Assembly: GCA_016342685.1 (NCBI GenBank) | Contig: JAEINU010000008.1 | Span: forward strand, 79,443-143,442 | Source of the DNA: Bacteroidales bacterium | GTDB lineage: Bacteria > Bacteroidota > Bacteroidia > Bacteroidales > UBA12077 | Direction: 5' to 3' | DNA: 64,000 nucleotides | In this document: piece after piece, positions 26,599 to 35,150 of the stretch | Layout of the letters: each line of letters begins with the position of its first letter | Position numbering within the stretch: the stretch's first letter is position 1 | Made by a program: the position numbers and the translations under genes | The notes under the pieces: generated by a model | Told to the model about the DNA's origin: nothing | Database searches by the model: none | The model's input: only the letters and a program-made list of their open reading frames with translations

Positions 26599-26892
26599 AT
26601 GATAGCAAAAATAAAATTACATAAGACAGCTTCTTATAACGATTTAGTGGAATTTGAACCAAAAGAAATCAATTATTTTTTTGGAGGTAACGGTGTTGGA
26701 AAATCATCAATGGGTAAAGTGATTTATAATGTTTCAGCATATCCTCATTGTGAATTAAGTTGGAGAAATTCGCCAATTGAAGTTTTGACATATAATAAAC
26801 AATTTGTTAAATCAAGTTTTTCACATAGCAATCAAATTCAAGGTATTTTCACATTAGGAAAAGACGCAACGGAAGTTCAAAGTTTTATAGAA
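26599..26892 (+). pseudogene. c17: RloC/PrrC-like ATPase, 5' fragment cut by prophage
   Basis: The first 98 codons of an AAA_13-type ATPase: MIAKIKLHKTAS..., with Walker A GGNGVGKSS. Reading continues 20 codons into the prophage left end before a stop at 26955. The rest of the gene is at 60014-61894 in the matching frame. RloC/PrrC proteins are tRNA anticodon nucleases triggered by phage; the intact product would be about 724 residues. The lysogen should lack its function. Confidence 0.85.
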
Positions 26893-27499
26893 GAATTATG
26901 GGGGTTAAAACGAAATGTACAATTGATTATTTATATTTTTGCCTGTTTTTCTTAATGATAACAAGAGATACATTATATTTTTGCCCTATTTCGGTTATAA
27001 AACCAAATGTCATTTAGTTGAATTTTGATTGAATTTTAATTGAATTATTAAACGGTTTAAACACCTTATTTAAACGTTTAGTGTAAATATTCCTCCAAAT
27101 ATACGCAAAAGCCGCTAAAAAAGCGAAAAAACAACCATTCTGACAATTTATTAAGTAGTTTTATGTTGCCTTTTTATACTATAAAAGAAGCAAGGAGTAC
27201 TAACCCTCAAATAGTATAGAAAAGTATGTTTAAACGTAGTTGGATATTCAGTTGGATATTCAGTTGGATATTCAAAAAGAAATAAAAAAAAGCCTGTAAA
27301 GAAAACTAAACAGGTTAATTAATAAACAAAAAACGCAATAAAATGACATTTAAAGGCACGTAAATACACACGAAATCAACCTTGATTAATATACAACGTA
27401 TAGTATATCAACTTTTTATGAGAAAAACGCTAATAAATGTGTGTGTGCGTGGGCTTTTTCTAAGAAATAAGTCTTAGTATAACTTTGTCTGTAGGTAAA
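26893..27499. other. Prophage left end with candidate transposase-binding repeats
   Basis: About 600 bp without a gene. The motif TTAAAACGAAATGTAC near 26905 and ATAAAACCAAATGTC near 26977 recur inverted at the right end (GACATTTGGTTTTAT, about 59965-59980), so these are the best candidates for MuA-type end sites. ATTTATATTTTTGCC also occurs twice about 48 bp apart. Further in are GTTTAAAC motifs (27055, 27228) and a 12-bp triplicate. Confidence 0.6.
27239..27274. repeat. Three exact tandem copies of GTTGGATATTCA
   Basis: A 12-bp unit repeated three times without change, in the prophage left-end non-coding region. It could be a protein-binding array such as a transpositional enhancer, which in Mu lies between the left end and the early genes. 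Position is consistent; function is inferred. Confidence 0.7.
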
Positions 27500-27949
27500 T
27501 TAACTTGCCTTTCTTTTTTGCTCACCCGGCTTCTCTTGGTGAGCTTCGAAAAGTTGTTTCTTTAAATCTTCAATGTACTCTTTAAGTATTGTTCTTTCCG
27601 ATTGAAGACTTTCGATCGTAATGTCTTTAGTCTTTAAACAATCCTCAAGTTTTTGAATGATCCTCTCCTTTTCTTTACATAGTAGACATTGTTTACTGTA
27701 AGGTGGAGGTTCTGAATCTTCAACTATTGCCGGCTCTTTTATTGTTGATTCCTTACCTGTTATAACCCAACCTGTATTGAGGTCTGGATATGCGGCGAAT
27801 AATTTCGCCAAAGTATCTTCTGTAATTCCTGTTTTACTTTCAAGAGTGCCACGAGATATGCCAGTTTTCGCATAGAATTCCCTTTTGCTAATACCGAGCG
27901 TATCAACAAACTGCAAAATTCTTTGTTTTATTGGCGAAATATTTTGCAT
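27500..27949 (-). CDS. Prophage repressor (HTH plus coiled coil)
   Basis: A 149-residue protein. The N-terminal half is a lambda-repressor-like helix-turn-helix (ILQFVDTLGISKREFYAKTG...SRGTLESKTGITEDTLAKLF), and the C-terminal half (about 80-140) is a coiled coil likely to dimerise. It is divergent from the early operon across a 79-bp region with matching direct repeats, the standard layout of a lysogeny switch. The start codon is covered by one of those repeats, suggesting autoregulation. Confidence 0.85.
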   Translation of the reverse strand: MQNISPIKQRILQFVDTLGISKREFYAKTGISRGTLESKTGITEDTLAKLFAAYPDLNTGWVITGKESTIKEPAIVEDSEPPPYSKQCLLCKEKERIIQKLEDCLKTKDITIESLQSERTILKEYIEDLKKQLFEAHQEKPGEQKRKAS

Positions 27950-27977
27950 AAATATTTGTTAGTGGCGAAATCTTTTG
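27932..27977. promoter_or_regulatory. Candidate repressor operators
   Basis: TGGCGAAATATTTTG (27932-27946) and TGGCGAAATCTTTTG (27963-27977) are direct repeats 31 bp apart, about three helical turns. One covers the repressor start, the other abuts the rightward -7 box. A palindromic relative GGCGAATAATTTCGCC lies at 27794-27809 inside the repressor gene. Confidence 0.6.
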
Positions 27978-27985
27978 TATTTTTG
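27955..27985 (+). promoter_or_regulatory. Early rightward promoter, Bacteroidota type
   Basis: TTTG (27955-27958) and TATTTTTG (27978-27985) are spaced 19 nt, matching the Bacteroidota consensus TTTG-N19-21-TAnnTTTG. It faces the Ner-like and transposase genes and overlaps the operators. Confidence 0.62.
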
Positions 27986-28028
27986 TTTACATATTTAATA
28001 CAACAAATGTAATTAAAAAAAACAGTTT

Positions 28029-28265
28029 ATGTCAATAGGCAAAGAAAAAAAGAAAGGAACCTACTCTTACTATTACCCTGAACAGGTTGAATTGTTTAAG
28101 GATTTGGAGAGTGGAGATGTTTCATATATAGCTCGTAAAGTTGGAAAATCGAGACAATATATTGATTTGGTGTCGAAAGGTAAGCGAAAAATTACGCCAA
28201 CGGTTAAGAAGGTGGTTGAGAAATTAACCAGTTTAAGAAAAGAAATCAGCGAACTTGAAATTTAA
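28029..28265 (+). CDS. Small HTH regulator (Ner/Cro-like)
   Basis: A 78-residue protein with a helix-turn-helix-like segment (VSYIARKVGKSRQYIDLVSKGKRKI) and a short C-terminal coiled coil. First gene of the early operon, directly before the transposase, the place held by ner in Mu, where Ner limits early transcription. Identity is by position and fold guess. Confidence 0.72.
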   Translation: MSIGKEKKKGTYSYYYPEQVELFKDLESGDVSYIARKVGKSRQYIDLVSKGKRKITPTVKKVVEKLTSLRKEISELEI

Positions 28266-28277
28266 CTTACCATATTA

Positions 28278-30305
28278 ATGCCACAACTCTATAATAATAT
28301 AGTATGTCTTACACATGAGGAATTAGTTCCTAATTTTTTATCAGTGTACGATTACAGGAACGGAACCAACCGCAAAAAATTCAAGGTTGCTCGTCGTGGT
28401 TGTTATGGAACTCCTGCATTAGTTGAATTTGAAAGTTTACCTACTCGAATAAAGGAACATTTTATAGAAGTAAATGGAGATCCTTCTGATTTAGCAAAAA
28501 ACTACATGTTAAAATCATTGATACTCCCTGATGCCAAAGCGGCTCACTTCTTTAGTAATTATAAACTTCCCGACGGTAGATTTTTACCATTTGAAAATCA
28601 AAAAGAATACACTGCTAATGCATCTTTATTAAATGCTATTGCAAAGCTTGCAGGAAATCGCAAAGCAATGATTAAAGCCCTTGGAGGTTCGAATCGTGGA
28701 TTATGGCAACAGCTTACTAAAGAAGTTGCGAAGCTAAAACTTGACTTTGAACACACCCTACCCGAAGCTGATAGAAGATTACGACAAAAATTAACGGATT
28801 ATCAAAAAGATGGTTACGAGTCGCTTATATCGGGTAAGTTCTTAAATAAAAATAGTCAGAAAGTTGATGATAGCCAGAAAGAAGCTGTATTACGCAGCTT
28901 GTTATCTAATTACAGAAACCTAGATAATGTTCAGATAGCAAAAATGTATAACACCGTTGCTGAAACTATGCAATGGAAACGAATAACATCATCTAGTGTT
29001 AATAATTACCGTGAAAAGTGGAGCATGCAAATATTTGGTGGCTTAAAAGGTGAGGTCGCATTTGATAATAAGGTAAGTATGCAACATAAGCGAAAAGCTC
29101 CTTCATATCCTTTACAATTTTGGACAGTTGACGGTTGGGATGTTGAATTATTGTATCAACTAACAAGTGTAAATAAAGAAGGAAAAACTGTTACCACTTA
29201 CCACAATAGACCAACGGCTGTATTTGTTTTAGATCCATGTTGCAAATACCCAATCGGATATGCAATAGGAACTCACGAAACGAAAGAGTTAATTAAGCAA
29301 GCCATTAGAAATGCAGTGAAGCATACAGGTGAATTGTTTGGAAATATGTACACGCCTTTGCAACTTCAAACAGACAACTACGGTAGAGGAACTTTAACAC
29401 CATTTTACGAAGCTGCTACACAAAAGTACACTCCTGCCAAAGTCAAGAATGCAAAATCGAAAGTTATTGAGCCTTGGTTTAGGTTTTTTAACAAGAAATA
29501 TTGCCAACTGGCTCCTAACTGGTCAGGACATGGAGTAAAATCGAAACAACAGCCTAATCAGGAATATTTAAATAAGATACGACATAGTTTTCCAACTTAC
29601 GACGAGGTGGCACATCAATTAGAGGTTATGATTGCTTTAGAGCGTAATGAGTTAAGGGAACAATACTTAAAATTATTTAACGAAGCTCCTGTAGGTGATA
29701 AAATTAACATTCTACCTCACGACTTTCTTTATAAGCTTGGTGAAACTACTGGTAATACAAACCGACTTGAACCTTCGGGCTTGAGACCAACCATTGAAAA
29801 GGTAAAACGGGAGTATGATTCGTTCGATCCTAAATTTAGAGAGCTTTCATCAATCGATTGGCAAGTAAGATATGATCCTGATAATTTATCTGAAATTCTT
29901 GCTGTAAGTTCTGATGGTTCACAGCAGTTTATTTTAGAAGAAAAATACACTCAGCCAATGGCACTTCGTGAACGTACGGAAATCGACAATTTCGAGCTTA
30001 AAAAGATAAACGGCTATAACAAAGGTTTAAAAGAATCGATCATACAAAAGAATACTACTGATTTAAAAGCAATCGACACGCTTTTTACTGAAAATCCAGA
30101 ATTAAACAATACGCTTGCTAAAATGATACTAGTTGACAGCAACGGACAGCATAAAAATCGCAGAAATGATAACCGACTTGCTTCTGCAGGTGAGAAAGTA
30201 TTAAAAAAGCAGACTCAAAACGATCAGCTTGAAGAAATAAAGGAATTAAAACAAATGCAGGAGGAGTACTTAAAGAATAAAGTAAACATTGATAACTATT
30301 TATAA
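28278..30305 (+). CDS. Mu-type DDE transposase (MuA-like)
   Basis: A 675-residue integrase/transposase that would join prophage ends to target DNA for both integration and replicative transposition. The DDE core is visible: Asp at about 285 (FWTVDGWD), Asp at about 366 (LQTDNYGRG) and Glu at about 429 (QQPNQEYL). The N-terminal part would bind end sites. A C-terminal Mu-type domain and a charged tail follow, which in MuA contacts MuB and ClpX. It sits 12 nt after the Ner-like gene. Confidence 0.93.
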   Translation: MPQLYNNIVCLTHEELVPNFLSVYDYRNGTNRKKFKVARRGCYGTPALVEFESLPTRIKEHFIEVNGDPSDLAKNYMLKSLILPDAKAAHFFSNYKLPDGRFLPFENQKEYTANASLLNAIAKLAGNRKAMIKALGGSNRGLWQQLTKEVAKLKLDFEHTLPEADRRLRQKLTDYQKDGYESLISGKFLNKNSQKVDDSQKEAVLRSLLSNYRNLDNVQIAKMYNTVAETMQWKRITSSSVNNYREKWSMQIFGGLKGEVAFDNKVSMQHKRKAPSYPLQFWTVDGWDVELLYQLTSVNKEGKTVTTYHNRPTAVFVLDPCCKYPIGYAIGTHETKELIKQAIRNAVKHTGELFGNMYTPLQLQTDNYGRGTLTPFYEAATQKYTPAKVKNAKSKVIEPWFRFFNKKYCQLAPNWSGHGVKSKQQPNQEYLNKIRHSFPTYDEVAHQLEVMIALERNELREQYLKLFNEAPVGDKINILPHDFLYKLGETTGNTNRLEPSGLRPTIEKVKREYDSFDPKFRELSSIDWQVRYDPDNLSEILAVSSDGSQQFILEEKYTQPMALRERTEIDNFELKKINGYNKGLKESIIQKNTTDLKAIDTLFTENPELNNTLAKMILVDSNGQHKNRRNDNRLASAGEKVLKKQTQNDQLEEIKELKQMQEEYLKNKVNIDNYL

Positions 30306-30313
30306 ATAAAAAA

Positions 30314-30327
30314 GCCCCGTAAGGGGC
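30314..30327 (-). terminator. GCCCC/GGGGC hairpin with T-run on the minus strand
   Basis: Stem GCCCC-gtaa-GGGGC between the MuA and MuB-like genes. On the minus strand it is followed by TTTTTTATTT, so it would stop antisense, not sense, transcripts. It may protect the early operon from opposing transcription, or simply fold in the mRNA. Confidence 0.45.
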
Positions 30328-30350
30328 AGTAATTAAAGCAATACAAATAT

Positions 30351-31286
30351 ATGAAAACAGAGATTAAAAACAAAATCGTTAAGGAATTCGAAAGCTACTT
30401 GGATCAGCATAAAATGAGCCAAAACAGTTTTGCAAAAAAATCTGGAATTAATGTAAGCTATCTAAGCGCAATGCGTTCGGGTGAGTATGTAATTAATGCC
30501 GGAGGTGGCAAAAAGGTGCCAATTTCTGACAAGTACTTTGAAACGCTTGCCGACTTTTTAGGTATGAAAACCGAGAAAGTATACTGGCAAACAGTTCCCA
30601 CAATGCAAATGCAACGCATTTTGGCAACTCTTCAAGATGCCCGTGAGTTTGGTTACACCAATGTGATTATAGGTGAAACTGGCTGTGGCAAAACATATGT
30701 TTCGAACATATTTGCTAAGGCAAACCCTATTGATGTTGTTTTGGTAACCGTTAGTCAGAGCGACAATATTGGTGATTTACTGGATAAGATTTTGGATAAG
30801 CTTAAAATTGGATCCGGGAAAACAAAAAGCAAGAAACTTAGAGATATTGTTTCTGCATTACGTGCTCGTAAGTTCGACGGAGGTAAACCAATGATCATAT
30901 TTGATGAAGCTGAATATATGAAGCAACCTGCTTTATGTGCAATGAAAGAATTTTACGACAATCTAATAGGCATCTGTTCAATTGTAATGGCAGGAACGGA
31001 TCAGTTAACTCGAAATCTTGAACGTTTACGTCGTAGAAATAAAGATGGTATACCCCAATTATATCGTAGAATTAAATTCGGGATTCGAGTTTTACCAAGC
31101 ATTGACAGGACGTTTAAACAGTTTTTAAACGATGTTGAAGACAAGGACTTAATAAGATTTATACGTACAAATTGCGACAATTACGGTGAGTTACATGATG
31201 TACTTGTTCCTGCAATGCGTGAAGCTGACAGAACCGGAACTCCTTTAACCGAAAAATTTGTAAGAACTATTTTAAACTTCATGTAA
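30351..31286 (+). CDS. MuB-like AAA+ ATPase, transposition target factor
   Basis: A 311-residue protein. An N-terminal HTH (about residues 14-60, MSQNSFAKKSGINVSYLSAM) precedes an AAA+ domain with Walker A GETGCGKT (about 107-114), Walker B MIIFDEAE (about 181-188) and a sensor Asn/Asp-type MAGTD. MuB binds DNA as ATP filaments, delivers targets to MuA and gives target immunity. Gene order and architecture match. Confidence 0.92.
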   Translation: MKTEIKNKIVKEFESYLDQHKMSQNSFAKKSGINVSYLSAMRSGEYVINAGGGKKVPISDKYFETLADFLGMKTEKVYWQTVPTMQMQRILATLQDAREFGYTNVIIGETGCGKTYVSNIFAKANPIDVVLVTVSQSDNIGDLLDKILDKLKIGSGKTKSKKLRDIVSALRARKFDGGKPMIIFDEAEYMKQPALCAMKEFYDNLIGICSIVMAGTDQLTRNLERLRRRNKDGIPQLYRRIKFGIRVLPSIDRTFKQFLNDVEDKDLIRFIRTNCDNYGELHDVLVPAMREADRTGTPLTEKFVRTILNFM

Positions 31287-31288
31287 TA

Positions 31289-31927
31289 ATGGGACGAGCC
31301 TACAGCGTAAATCAGGTATTACAAATGAATAAAAAAACCTTTCCTTTTGAAGGCGACTGGCATGCTGCTTTCGGTGAACCTGAGCGAGTTGGTGTGTGGT
31401 TTATTTGGGGCAATTCTGGAAATGGGAAAAGTTCTTTTGTAATGCAATTATGCAAAGAGCTTACAAAGTATGGTAAGGTGGGTTATAACTCGCTTGAGGA
31501 AGGAACCGCCCTTACTATGCAGGCAAGTTTAGAACGCTTTCAAATGCAGGAAGTAAGCCGCCGTATGATTATTCTCAACTGCGAGCCAATTAATGAAATG
31601 AGTGAAAGGCTTACAAAGAGGAAAAGTCCTGACATTATGGTTATTGACAGTTTTCAGTATTCGCAACTGAACTATAGATCCTATCTTCAATTAAAACAAA
31701 AGCACAAAAATAAGCTGCTTATTTTCATTAGCCATGCCGATGGTAAACAACCTTCGGGGCGTTCCGCAAAATCTGTTATGTACGATGCAACCTTAAAAGT
31801 TTGGGTTGAAGGTTATACAGCATTTTCAAAAGGTCGCTTTATTGGCGAAACAGGTAAGTATGTGATTTGGGATAAAGGATCATATATCTATTGGGGAGTT
31901 CAGGAAGAAAGCCCCGAAAGTGTTTAA
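31289..31927 (+). CDS. RecA/KaiC-like P-loop ATPase
   Basis: A 212-residue ATPase with Walker A GNSGNGKSS (about residues 39-47), a Glu after strand 2 (NSLEEG) and Walker B MVIDSF (about 115-120), as in RecA/DnaB-like folds. Starts 2 nt after the MuB-like stop, so translationally coupled. Probably assists phage DNA transactions; the exact role is unknown to me. Confidence 0.78.
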   Translation: MGRAYSVNQVLQMNKKTFPFEGDWHAAFGEPERVGVWFIWGNSGNGKSSFVMQLCKELTKYGKVGYNSLEEGTALTMQASLERFQMQEVSRRMIILNCEPINEMSERLTKRKSPDIMVIDSFQYSQLNYRSYLQLKQKHKNKLLIFISHADGKQPSGRSAKSVMYDATLKVWVEGYTAFSKGRFIGETGKYVIWDKGSYIYWGVQEESPESV

Positions 31928-31959
31928 AAAGTGTTTAAATCATTAAAAAAAATAAAGAT

Positions 31960-32178
31960 ATGACAGTAAAAACATTATCACGAAACTTACCCTTAGTTGA
32001 TGCCGAACTAAGGGCATTGAATGCACTAATCACTAAGCGTGAAAAGTGGTTAAACGAGCCTTTAAATAAATCGAAAGGTACTTTTCAGGCTGTTAAAGCA
32101 GACACTGATCAAATGAAGCAAAAACTTGCTGAATTAAATGAAGAAAAAAGCGACTTATTAAAACCTAATACACATTAA
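31960..32178 (+). CDS. Small helical early protein
   Basis: A 72-residue coiled-coil-like protein (AELRALNALITKREKWLNEP...DQMKQKLAELNEEKSDLL). No family recognised. It lies in the continuous early operon and ends 1 nt before the next small gene. Confidence 0.7.
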   Translation: MTVKTLSRNLPLVDAELRALNALITKREKWLNEPLNKSKGTFQAVKADTDQMKQKLAELNEEKSDLLKPNTH

Positions 32179-32179
32179 A

Positions 32180-32341
32180 ATGAAAGGATATTTCTGGAAA
32201 CACGAACAATGCCACATTATACCACGAATTGGAATATATGTTGATCCCATTGCAAAAAATTGGTGGTTAAGTATTGATTTGAGCTGGCTAACAAGAACAG
32301 CATCGTTAGATATTAAAATTCCCAAATTTCAAACTAAATAA
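32180..32341 (+). CDS. Small hypothetical protein (53 aa)
   Basis: An ORF starting MKGYFWKHEQCHIIP and rich in Trp (WWLSIDLSWL). It fits exactly between its neighbours: the ATG comes 1 nt after the previous stop and its stop is 1 nt before the next start. Function unknown. Confidence 0.65.
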   Translation: MKGYFWKHEQCHIIPRIGIYVDPIAKNWWLSIDLSWLTRTASLDIKIPKFQTK

Positions 32342-32342
32342 A

Positions 32343-32957
32343 ATGATACAAAAAGTTAAAGACAAAGAGTGGACTGATGAAACAGGGCGTGTGGTTCCTA
32401 TTGATTATATCAGTCCGGGCAATCGTTTAAAAGAACGATCTGCAGGTACATTACATCGTAAGGCAAAATCAATAAATGAAAAGCTTGTTGATTTTAAAGC
32501 CGAGGTTCAAGAGATCTGCGATAAGGTGTATAAGAAAATGATCGAAGAGTTTAAAGCCAAGCCCGACGGCAAAGGGAACTTTACCTGGTTTAATTTTGAT
32601 CGTAGTATAAAGATTGATGTGACCGTGAATCCACGCATTGAGTTTGATGATTTAACCATTCAGGCATGTAAGCAAAAACTTGACGAATTTTTGAATGAGA
32701 ATCTCGACTCGAAACAGGAGTTTGTTAAAGAAATGGTAAAAGATGCCTTTAGTACTTCACGTGGTAAGCTTGATAATAAAAAAGTGATGAACCTTTTAAA
32801 ATGGAGAACTAAGGTTAAAGATCCGTTATTTCAAGCTGCTCTTGATTTAATCGAGGACTCTATTAGAAACCCTTCAAGTAAGGTTTATTTCCGTATTTGG
32901 GAGCAGGATAAATCGGGAGAATACAAATTAATTGATTTAAACTTTTCAAGCATATAG
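32343..32957 (+). CDS. DUF3164 family protein
   Basis: A 204-residue protein matching the DUF3164 family of Mu-like phages: N-terminal WTDETGRVVPIDYISP, a helical middle and ...VKDPLFQAALDLIEDSI near residue 160. The molecular role is not established; the family is a marker of transposable phage early regions. Confidence 0.85.
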   Translation: MIQKVKDKEWTDETGRVVPIDYISPGNRLKERSAGTLHRKAKSINEKLVDFKAEVQEICDKVYKKMIEEFKAKPDGKGNFTWFNFDRSIKIDVTVNPRIEFDDLTIQACKQKLDEFLNENLDSKQEFVKEMVKDAFSTSRGKLDNKKVMNLLKWRTKVKDPLFQAALDLIEDSIRNPSSKVYFRIWEQDKSGEYKLIDLNFSSI

Positions 32958-32961
32958 TGTT

Positions 32962-33393
32962 ATGGTAACATCGCAAAGAAATATTTTATATCGCAAATTT
33001 CATGCAATCCTTGGCGAACTTGGATTAAAGGAAAGTAAACACGATTTGCTTTCTGGGTATGGAGTAAATAGCACCCGTTTTCTTACCGATAGTGAATTGA
33101 TTGACGTGGTTGAGCGAGTGCAAAATATGAAACTACAAAAGTTAAGTGCCGATTCAAGACTGCGGGAGCTCCGCAGTCAGGTGCTTACTATTCTCAATCA
33201 GATGGGTATTTATGCAACCAATAACAACTGGTCGCAGGTTAATGCCTTCTTGTTAGACAATCGTATTGCAGGCAAATTGCTTTATGAACTTACGGTTGCA
33301 GAATTAGAAAGCTTAAGACCAAAACTGCAGAGTATCGCTACTAAGTTTCGAGAAAAGCAGGAAACGGAAAAGCATTTAATGATAATGAATTAG
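32962..33393 (+). CDS. GemA-like regulatory protein
   Basis: A 143-residue protein whose start (ILYRKFHAILGELGLKESKHDLLSGYGVNSTR) resembles the Mu GemA/gp16 family, which modulates host gene expression and supercoiling. Located in the early region as gemA is in Mu. A fairly divergent match. Confidence 0.62.
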   Translation: MVTSQRNILYRKFHAILGELGLKESKHDLLSGYGVNSTRFLTDSELIDVVERVQNMKLQKLSADSRLRELRSQVLTILNQMGIYATNNNWSQVNAFLLDNRIAGKLLYELTVAELESLRPKLQSIATKFREKQETEKHLMIMN

Positions 33394-33395
33394 TT

Positions 33396-33539
33396 ATGAA
33401 ACTAGCACTAATAATATTTTTCTGGGTGATGCTGTTCGTGCATGTTGTATATGTTTACCGTAAAGGCAAGCCAACAAACGAAGAGTTAGAAAATTTTAAA
33501 ACTGGTTTAAAACAAGCCAGAGAAAAAGGACTTATATAA
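33396..33539 (+). CDS. Small single-pass membrane protein (47 aa)
   Basis: An ORF with a hydrophobic N-terminus (LALIIFFWVMLFVHVVYVY) followed by a basic tail. It fits between adjacent genes with 2-nt and 1-nt gaps. Could be an inner-membrane phage factor; function unknown. Confidence 0.65.
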   Translation: MKLALIIFFWVMLFVHVVYVYRKGKPTNEELENFKTGLKQAREKGLI

Positions 33540-33540
33540 A

Positions 33541-33960
33541 ATGGCAATATTTCATCTTACATCGGACAATTTTGAGGGATTTGTTGAATTTGAGTTTAAC
33601 AAGGATGGTTATTTAACTCGCTACGACACAGAAAACGCTACAATGAGCAAGGAGCATCTTGTTTTTTTGTTAAAACGATTTCCACGCCATATTGATCAGG
33701 CAGAGGAGTTAATGAGCAAATCTGATACGGCAACATTTACCGAAATAGTTTCCGAGGTAACATTTGAAATGTTTTGGAACAAGTACAACGAAAAAGTAAA
33801 CTCATCAAGAAAACGTGCCTTGCAAAAGTGGAACCGCATGAGTAAATCTGACAGGATTAAGGCATATCAATATATAAACAAGTATTTTATGAGCATACCT
33901 TATGGAACCCGTAAGAAATATGCCGAAACATACTTGAATGCTGAATTGTGGAACAATTAA
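33541..33960 (+). CDS. Hypothetical early phage protein (139 aa)
   Basis: No named family recognised. The C-terminal half (FEMFWNKYNEKVNSSRKRALQKWNRMSKSDR...) is basic, helical and aromatic-rich, with the look of a nucleic-acid-binding or primase-associated domain. Part of the early operon. Confidence 0.65.
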   Translation: MAIFHLTSDNFEGFVEFEFNKDGYLTRYDTENATMSKEHLVFLLKRFPRHIDQAEELMSKSDTATFTEIVSEVTFEMFWNKYNEKVNSSRKRALQKWNRMSKSDRIKAYQYINKYFMSIPYGTRKKYAETYLNAELWNN

Positions 33961-33972
33961 ATAAACCAGAAA

Positions 33973-34179
33973 ATGGCTTATACGAATCAAAATCAATTAC
34001 AACGCATGAAACTTGTGCAAAATCTTGTTCAAAAGCATTACGAACCGGGCATAAGTACTTACAAAGGAGTTTGGCGTAAGTATGTTAAACCAGTTTATCC
34101 GATGTGTTATGCAACTTTTCTTAAGATCATCAACACTCCAATAAAAAGTTCAGAATTAGAAACTAAGAGTTATGAATAA
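33973..34179 (+). CDS. Small basic phage protein (68 aa)
   Basis: A 68-residue basic protein (MAYTNQNQLQRMKLVQNLVQ...). It overlaps the next start by 8 nt, so coupled to it. May be a small DNA-binding protein; no family recognised. Confidence 0.65.
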   Translation: MAYTNQNQLQRMKLVQNLVQKHYEPGISTYKGVWRKYVKPVYPMCYATFLKIINTPIKSSELETKSYE

Positions 34180-34750
34180 AGAAACATTTAGCCTGATAAC
34201 TACCAAAGTAACATTGGTTACAGGTATTACAGAAGCCGAAATGACAGGCAAAAGTCGCAAAGGTGGTATAATGGAGGCAAAGCGTATAGCTCGTTACTTA
34301 TGTGTACGCAATGGTATGAATGTAACACATGTAGCTTCTTTTTTTAACATCAGTCATGGATCAGTAAGTTCCGGTGTTAAGACAATGGAAAACTTGATGT
34401 TTACCGATCGTAAATTCAGGGAGAAAATTGAGAAAAATTACAGCGATTACTTAATTAAACGAGTACGTAAGCCTGTTTACATTATTGGTAAGGTAACAGG
34501 CGAACCATACCGAAAATGCTTAGATAAGTTCGAGCAGCGTGAAAAACAACTTAACGAAGCCGGATTTATGGCAATCAATCCTATGAAACTTGTCCCTCCC
34601 GAAACTCCTTGGACAGAAGCAATGCGAATATGTATCGCTTCATTGGTACAATGCTATGCCGTAAGTCCTTTATGTGGATGGAACCACAGCAAGGGAGCTA
34701 ATCTTGAAATGAACATTGCAAAACAACTCGATTTGGCGATTATGCCCTAA
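34172..34750 (+). CDS. Fusion of DnaA domain IV-like HTH and DUF4406
   Basis: A 192-residue protein. Residues about 5-90 (AKRIARYLCVRNGMNVTHVA...SHGSVSSGVKTME) match the DnaA C-terminal DNA-binding domain, which reads DnaA boxes in duplex DNA. Residues about 98-192 (PVYIIGKVTGEPY...GFMAINPMKL...GANLEMNIA) match DUF4406, related to nucleoside 2-deoxyribosyltransferases. The AAA+ part of DnaA is absent. It could link origin-like sites with nucleotide chemistry or titrate host DnaA; this is inference. Confidence 0.78.
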   Translation: MNKETFSLITTKVTLVTGITEAEMTGKSRKGGIMEAKRIARYLCVRNGMNVTHVASFFNISHGSVSSGVKTMENLMFTDRKFREKIEKNYSDYLIKRVRKPVYIIGKVTGEPYRKCLDKFEQREKQLNEAGFMAINPMKLVPPETPWTEAMRICIASLVQCYAVSPLCGWNHSKGANLEMNIAKQLDLAIMP

Positions 34751-34760
34751 TAATAATATT

Positions 34761-34943
34761 ATGAGAGACTACATTAATAAACTACTAAACGACCGATTGC
34801 AGCACTCGCAGCAAATTAAAGATATTGATGCTGCCATTGAAGCTATACAAAACCTTTGTACACATAACTACGAAAAGACAGGACAGGATCACAACTACAC
34901 TTATTATACCTGTTCGGAATGTGGACACGAAAAGCAAGAGTAA
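34761..34943 (+). CDS. Small zinc-ribbon-like protein (60 aa)
   Basis: Helical N-terminus, then CTHNYEKTGQDHNYTYYTCSECGHEK, a likely Cys/His zinc site. The start MRDYINK at 34761 follows TAATAATATT; an in-frame ATG at 34716 lies inside the upstream gene and is less likely. Confidence 0.68.
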   Translation: MRDYINKLLNDRLQHSQQIKDIDAAIEAIQNLCTHNYEKTGQDHNYTYYTCSECGHEKQE

Positions 34944-34971
34944 ACAAGATAAAAGTTAAAAGTAAAAAGTT

Positions 34972-35148
34972 ATGAAAACAACATTAGAAGTACTTACAGA
35001 AGATTTACAATCAATGCAAAAAGAACGTGAAGAGGCTATTGTAACTGTTCAGATGTATAACGGAGCAGTGCAGTATCTTGAAACGAAGATTCAAGAACTT
35101 ACTCCTAAAGCTCCTAAAGGTGATATAACTAAACCTGATAAAAAATAA
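34972..35148 (+). CDS. Small coiled-coil protein (58 aa)
   Basis: An ORF: MKTTLEVLTEDLQSMQKERE...PDKK, predicted helical with a Lys/Pro tail. Its stop is 2 nt before the next start. No family recognised. Confidence 0.62.
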   Translation: MKTTLEVLTEDLQSMQKEREEAIVTVQMYNGAVQYLETKIQELTPKAPKGDITKPDKK

Positions 35149-35150
35149 CG

